Assembly (NCBI GenBank): GCA_023408815.1
Contig: JAEYJO010000013.1
Location: 20,180 to 84,179, forward strand
Direction of reading: 5' to 3'
Source: Bacillota bacterium
Lineage (GTDB): Bacteria; Bacillota; Clostridia; Lachnospirales; Lachnospiraceae
DNA: 64,000 nt
The notes beneath the pieces are model-generated. The model worked only from the letters and a program-made list of their open reading frames with translations. It ran no database searches and was not told the origin of the DNA. Shown in pieces: positions 61,709 through 64,000 of this stretch. Both the position numbers and the translations under genes were made by a program. The stretch's first letter is position 1. Each line of letters starts with the position of its first letter.

Positions 61709-61735
61709 AACCACACCTTAATAATGGGTGTGGTT
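61709..61735 (-). terminator. Terminator after 152-residue hypothetical gene
   Basis: Stem AACCACACC/GGTGTGGTT followed on the minus strand by TTTTTC. Confidence 0.7.
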
Positions 61736-61750
61736 CTACGTTTGTATTTG

Positions 61751-62203
61751 TTATGTACCGCTTATCTCTATTCGTATTTCCTCAATAATTGTAGTTATAT
61801 CGTAATATAAGCCATTATTGATGTATTCAGCTGTTTTATATGAATCTTTTACACCTATGTAAAGATTTATATCAACTACATTCACATGGTTATTACTTGT
61901 TTTATCCAGTATGATTGCAAATATAGAAGCAATAAAAGTAATTATTTTCTCAATCTCCCCTTTATCAGCCTTTGAAAGATCAATATTTTTTATGTCTTTT
62001 GGTATGAAAATTCTAGAGTTATTAATATCAATAAGTGATTTTAAACACATTTTTCTGAGTTTTTCCAGTATTAACTCAGACATGTTGTTTTTATTACAAG
62101 ATATTATTTTCTGAAGCGAAATAAGTTTATCTAATGTAAGTGCAGAATAGTTAAATACGCTTAACTCATCATGAGTTAAGCTTTTTGTTGTCTCGTAGTC
62201 CAT
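61751..62203 (-). CDS. Hypothetical protein
   Basis: About 150 residues from the ATG at 62203, after GGGGG; a TTG two codons upstream is also possible. The protein is mainly helical, AT-rich in codon use, with no signal or membrane segment. I do not recognise the family. It is flanked by a terminator and by the ferritin-like gene and probably belongs to the integrated accessory region. Confidence 0.6.
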   Translation of the reverse strand: MDYETTKSLTHDELSVFNYSALTLDKLISLQKIISCNKNNMSELILEKLRKMCLKSLIDINNSRIFIPKDIKNIDLSKADKGEIEKIITFIASIFAIILDKTSNNHVNVVDINLYIGVKDSYKTAEYINNGLYYDITTIIEEIRIEISGT

Positions 62204-62333
62204 ATGCAATTTCCCCCTTTATATAATGATATTTTATCATAATACTCTCAAAAATAACAGCTAGAACTTTTAGAAAGGAAATGAATGATCGATGTTTTAA
62301 ACAAATATTTTGAATATGCTCATATAATAGATT

Positions 62334-62365
62334 TGGCTGGCAAACATCCTTGATCCTGCCAGCCA
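62334..62365. terminator. Hairpin between hypothetical and ferritin-like genes
   Basis: TGGCTGGCA/TGCCAGCCA stem with 14-base loop; T tract is weak on both strands. Confidence 0.4.
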
Positions 62366-62391
62366 TTTATTTTATATATTATTATAGTGTA

Positions 62392-62937
62392 TCATCCTTT
62401 GCAGCTATTTTTTGCATAAAGATAATTATAAAGTGTGCCGTGCCTGATTGCATCCGTTATGATTTCTGTCATCATATTAATATGCACGCGATTCTGCATG
62501 GCGTAAAGAATTTCACGATATTTCTGTACAGCATTCTGTTCATCAAGTATAGCGTTTTCTAATCCAACACAATAATTCTCCGGCGGAGAAAACTGTTCAC
62601 CCGGAACTTGTTGCGGCATCATACCTGATACTTCATTGTATATCTGATTAAATAATTCATAATGACCAATTTCAGCTTCACGAATCCCAGTAATTATTTC
62701 TTTTTCCTTATCCGAAGGAGCATTCTCTATCAACCAGCTATAAAACATCCTATCCCTATTTTCACCTGCAAGTGCCTGTTGGATTAAGTCAAGGGCGTTC
62801 TGAAGATTTTGGGGATATGTGAACATTCCGACGGATTGAATCTGCTGTTGGGTTGCAGACAGATCCAGCACCGGTACGTAAGGGAATTCCTGATTGTTAA
62901 TTCCATGTCCATAGTTGCTATGTCCATAATAATTCAA
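62392..62937 (-). CDS. Ferritin-like (DUF2202/coat-type) domain protein
   Basis: A 181-residue protein. A Tyr/Gly/His-rich N-terminus is followed by a four-helix ferritin-like bundle with Glu-rich pairs (GENRDRMFYSWLIE, REAEIGHYELFNQIY, ILDEQNAVQKYREIL). Similar clostridial proteins are spore-coat or cell-surface ferritin-like proteins. It has an ATG but no strong ribosome-binding site. Function not established. Confidence 0.65.
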   Translation of the reverse strand: MNYYGHSNYGHGINNQEFPYVPVLDLSATQQQIQSVGMFTYPQNLQNALDLIQQALAGENRDRMFYSWLIENAPSDKEKEIITGIREAEIGHYELFNQIYNEVSGMMPQQVPGEQFSPPENYCVGLENAILDEQNAVQKYREILYAMQNRVHINMMTEIITDAIRHGTLYNYLYAKNSCKG

Positions 62938-63579
62938 TTTACCATCTCCTGAATAAATTTACTTCTAATATTATATGAGTCAATTATAAACATGTGCTTT
63001 TCAGGCTCCTCTGCCCCTGGCAATCCGCGTTTATTTTATTACATATGCCAAAAGCAGCCACTAGCGTTTTTCAATGAATGACTAACAATCAAAAGCGTTA
63101 ACTATGTCCCGTTTGGCGGTGGTTCATAATACTTCTTGATCTGTCTGTTGTTTGTTGCTTGTGTGGCTGCTTACATTGTATTAATAAATTGTATTAATAA
63201 TAAGAAGTCTTATTTATAGACTCTGCTTTCAGTTTTACTTTATCTATATATTTTTATACTGCTTTTTACCTTCCTTTTATTAGTAGTATAATTCATCTTG
63301 CCAATAAATCTTATGATACTTTTTATAAAATTATAATTGAACTGATTCGGACGTCTGATAGAAGTTCATGAATTACTATTTTGAGGGTATAAAGTCTATT
63401 CAATTATCAAGCGCTTAATCCGTTACGCGTTTTATAATTTATATAATCAATACTGATTTGACAAACAAAGGAATTATAAGTAGAATTATAAATTAACAGG
63501 AGAATATTAATATGAATAGTAAAAAGATATTTGACTAGCATTATGGATTTGGAGATACGAAAGGAAAAGGGGAATTGTT
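62938..63579. other. Intergenic region, AT-rich, mostly unassigned
   Basis: No real gene seen in ~640 bases. It contains a strong promoter at 63458-63486 and a short ATG-TAG ORF of 8 codons (63512) with AGGAG upstream, which may be a leader peptide. Nothing else recognised. Confidence 0.5.
63458..63486 (+). promoter_or_regulatory. Sigma-A promoter of the small HTH gene
   Basis: TTGACA, 17-base spacer, TAGAAT, about 90 bases before the start. Confidence 0.7.
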
Positions 63580-63792
63580 ATGGATATGTATGAGTATATT
63601 AAACAATCGCTTAAGATACGTCGATTGAACGAAAGGCAGCTTGCCTTTTTGTTGGATAAGTCACCACAGAATATAAATAGAAGGTTAAAAGCTGATATGA
63701 AGATTTCGTTTATAGAAAGTATTGCTGACTTCTTAAATTGTGATGTCGATATTAGATTTATCGATAGAAATAGTAAGAGACCGTTGATATGA
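63580..63792 (+). CDS. Small XRE-type HTH protein
   Basis: A 70-residue protein whose core IKQSLKIRRLNERQLAFLLDKSPQNINRRLKADMKISFIESIADFLN is a compact lambda-repressor-like helix-turn-helix. GGGGAA lies before the ATG. No C-terminal effector domain; possibly a mobile-element regulator. The next feature downstream is the IS256-type end. Confidence 0.75.
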   Translation: MDMYEYIKQSLKIRRLNERQLAFLLDKSPQNINRRLKADMKISFIESIADFLNCDVDIRFIDRNSKRPLI

Positions 63793-63817
63793 TAATTTGT
63801 AATGAGACCGTTTCAAA

Positions 63818-63853
63818 GTGGACCTGTTGATAAAGTAATGAAAACAGGTCCAC
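63818..63853. repeat. 11-bp perfect inverted repeat
   Basis: GTGGACCTGTT/AACAGGTCCAC separated by 14 bases. No T tract, so a terminator role is weak; it may be the end of a past insertion or an operator. Confidence 0.5.
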
Positions 63854-63873
63854 CCAGATACGTGTTCGATATA

Positions 63874-64000
63874 AGGGAGTATCCCAAAGTTTGTGTAAAC
63901 CTTCAGACTGATGTAAGATAAAATCACTCAGTTTGGAGGTTTTATTATGGCAAGGAAAAATGACACACCACAAAAAGCCGCGATGCGGGAATTCATGAGC
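63874..64000 (+). mobile_element. Left end of IS256-family element (window edge)
   Basis: GGGAGTATCCCAAAGTTTGTGTAAAC near 63874-63900 resembles the terminal inverted repeat of IS256-type elements. The transposase ATG is at 63947, after GGAGG, and the N-terminus MARKNDTPQKAAMREFMS is typical of the IS256/MutR-like DDE transposases. Only 18 codons lie in the window. Confidence 0.8.
63947..64000 (+). CDS. IS256-family transposase, N-terminal fragment at window edge
   Basis: 18 codons from an ATG after TTGGAGG; no stop before the end. The start MARKNDTPQKAAMREF is shared with IS256-type transposases. Continues beyond the window. Confidence 0.8.
   Translation, partial: MARKNDTPQKAAMREFMS

Noticed and set aside
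63512..63538. 8-codon ORF with AGGAG ribosome-binding site
   Set aside because: Too short to call a gene; mentioned as a possible leader peptide in the intergenic entry.
1..64000. CRISPR arrays, rRNA genes or a complete prophage
   Set aside because: No regular repeat-spacer pattern, rRNA sequence or phage structural genes were recognised.

Overview
The window comes from a low-to-moderate GC, Gram-positive, spore-former-like anaerobe, most likely a Lachnospiraceae or close clostridial relative. The clues are strong GGAGG ribosome-binding sites, intrinsic terminators after most transcripts, lysine and manganese riboswitches, class III fructose-bisphosphatase, NiaR, DUF1836, YerC, a Firmicutes-type LexA box, and a dual-OB SSB-like protein. 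Most genes lie on the minus strand. The exact species cannot be read from the sequence.

Region 1 (1-16 kb) is an accessory block of exporters paired with regulators. It holds a partial lipoprotein, a YeiL-like Crp/Fnr regulator divergent from a DMT transporter, a MarR regulator with a frameshifted BmrA-type ABC exporter, a MarR regulator with an MFS exporter carrying C-terminal CBS domains, a riboswitch-controlled MntP manganese exporter, an orphan MFS, and a TetR regulator divergent from a three-gene operon (small protein, ABC ATPase, giant FtsX-like permease with a very long coiled coil).

Region 2 (16-30 kb) mixes metabolism and stress genes: pckA, acnA, a soluble sugar-dehydrogenase-like beta-propeller, a HEPN-like protein, msrA, a MIF/tautomerase homologue, a nitroreductase, an SOS-controlled Y-family polymerase with YolD, a cupin, a VOC protein and an RlmD-type rRNA methyltransferase. 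Region 3 (30-46 kb) has pcrA, an SPFH/zinc-ribbon protein, an orphan NitT/TauT-type binding lipoprotein, a chemoreceptor behind a long structured leader, an ECF sigma/anti-sigma/membrane-protein operon, an Hpt protein with DUF1836, YerC, bactofilin with a degenerate LytM partner, NiaR, CspA and a eukaryote-type HisA.

Region 4 (46-61 kb) is core-like: dapA-dapB behind a lysine riboswitch with fbp following, a corrinoid adenosyltransferase, an SSB-like protein, typA, a YhfC-type membrane protease, mgtE, a YigZ protein, a class A penicillin-binding protein and a gamma-carbonic anhydrase. Region 5 (61-64 kb) starts at tRNA-Thr(GGT). Next to the tRNA is a chimeric remnant of an IS200/IS605 transposase and an integrase tail, followed by hypotheticals and the left end of an IS256-family element cut by the window edge.

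The best leads are an unassigned structured leader with a terminator and an adjacent perfect 21-bp palindrome upstream of the chemoreceptor, the HEPN protein, the MFS-CBS fusion, a short ORF overlapping the mgtE start, and the tRNA-associated chimera. At least three genes show a one-base loss in a short homopolymer (ABC exporter, Hpt start, binding-protein start), so assembly error should be excluded before any of them is called a pseudogene. No CRISPR array, rRNA or complete mobile element was seen.
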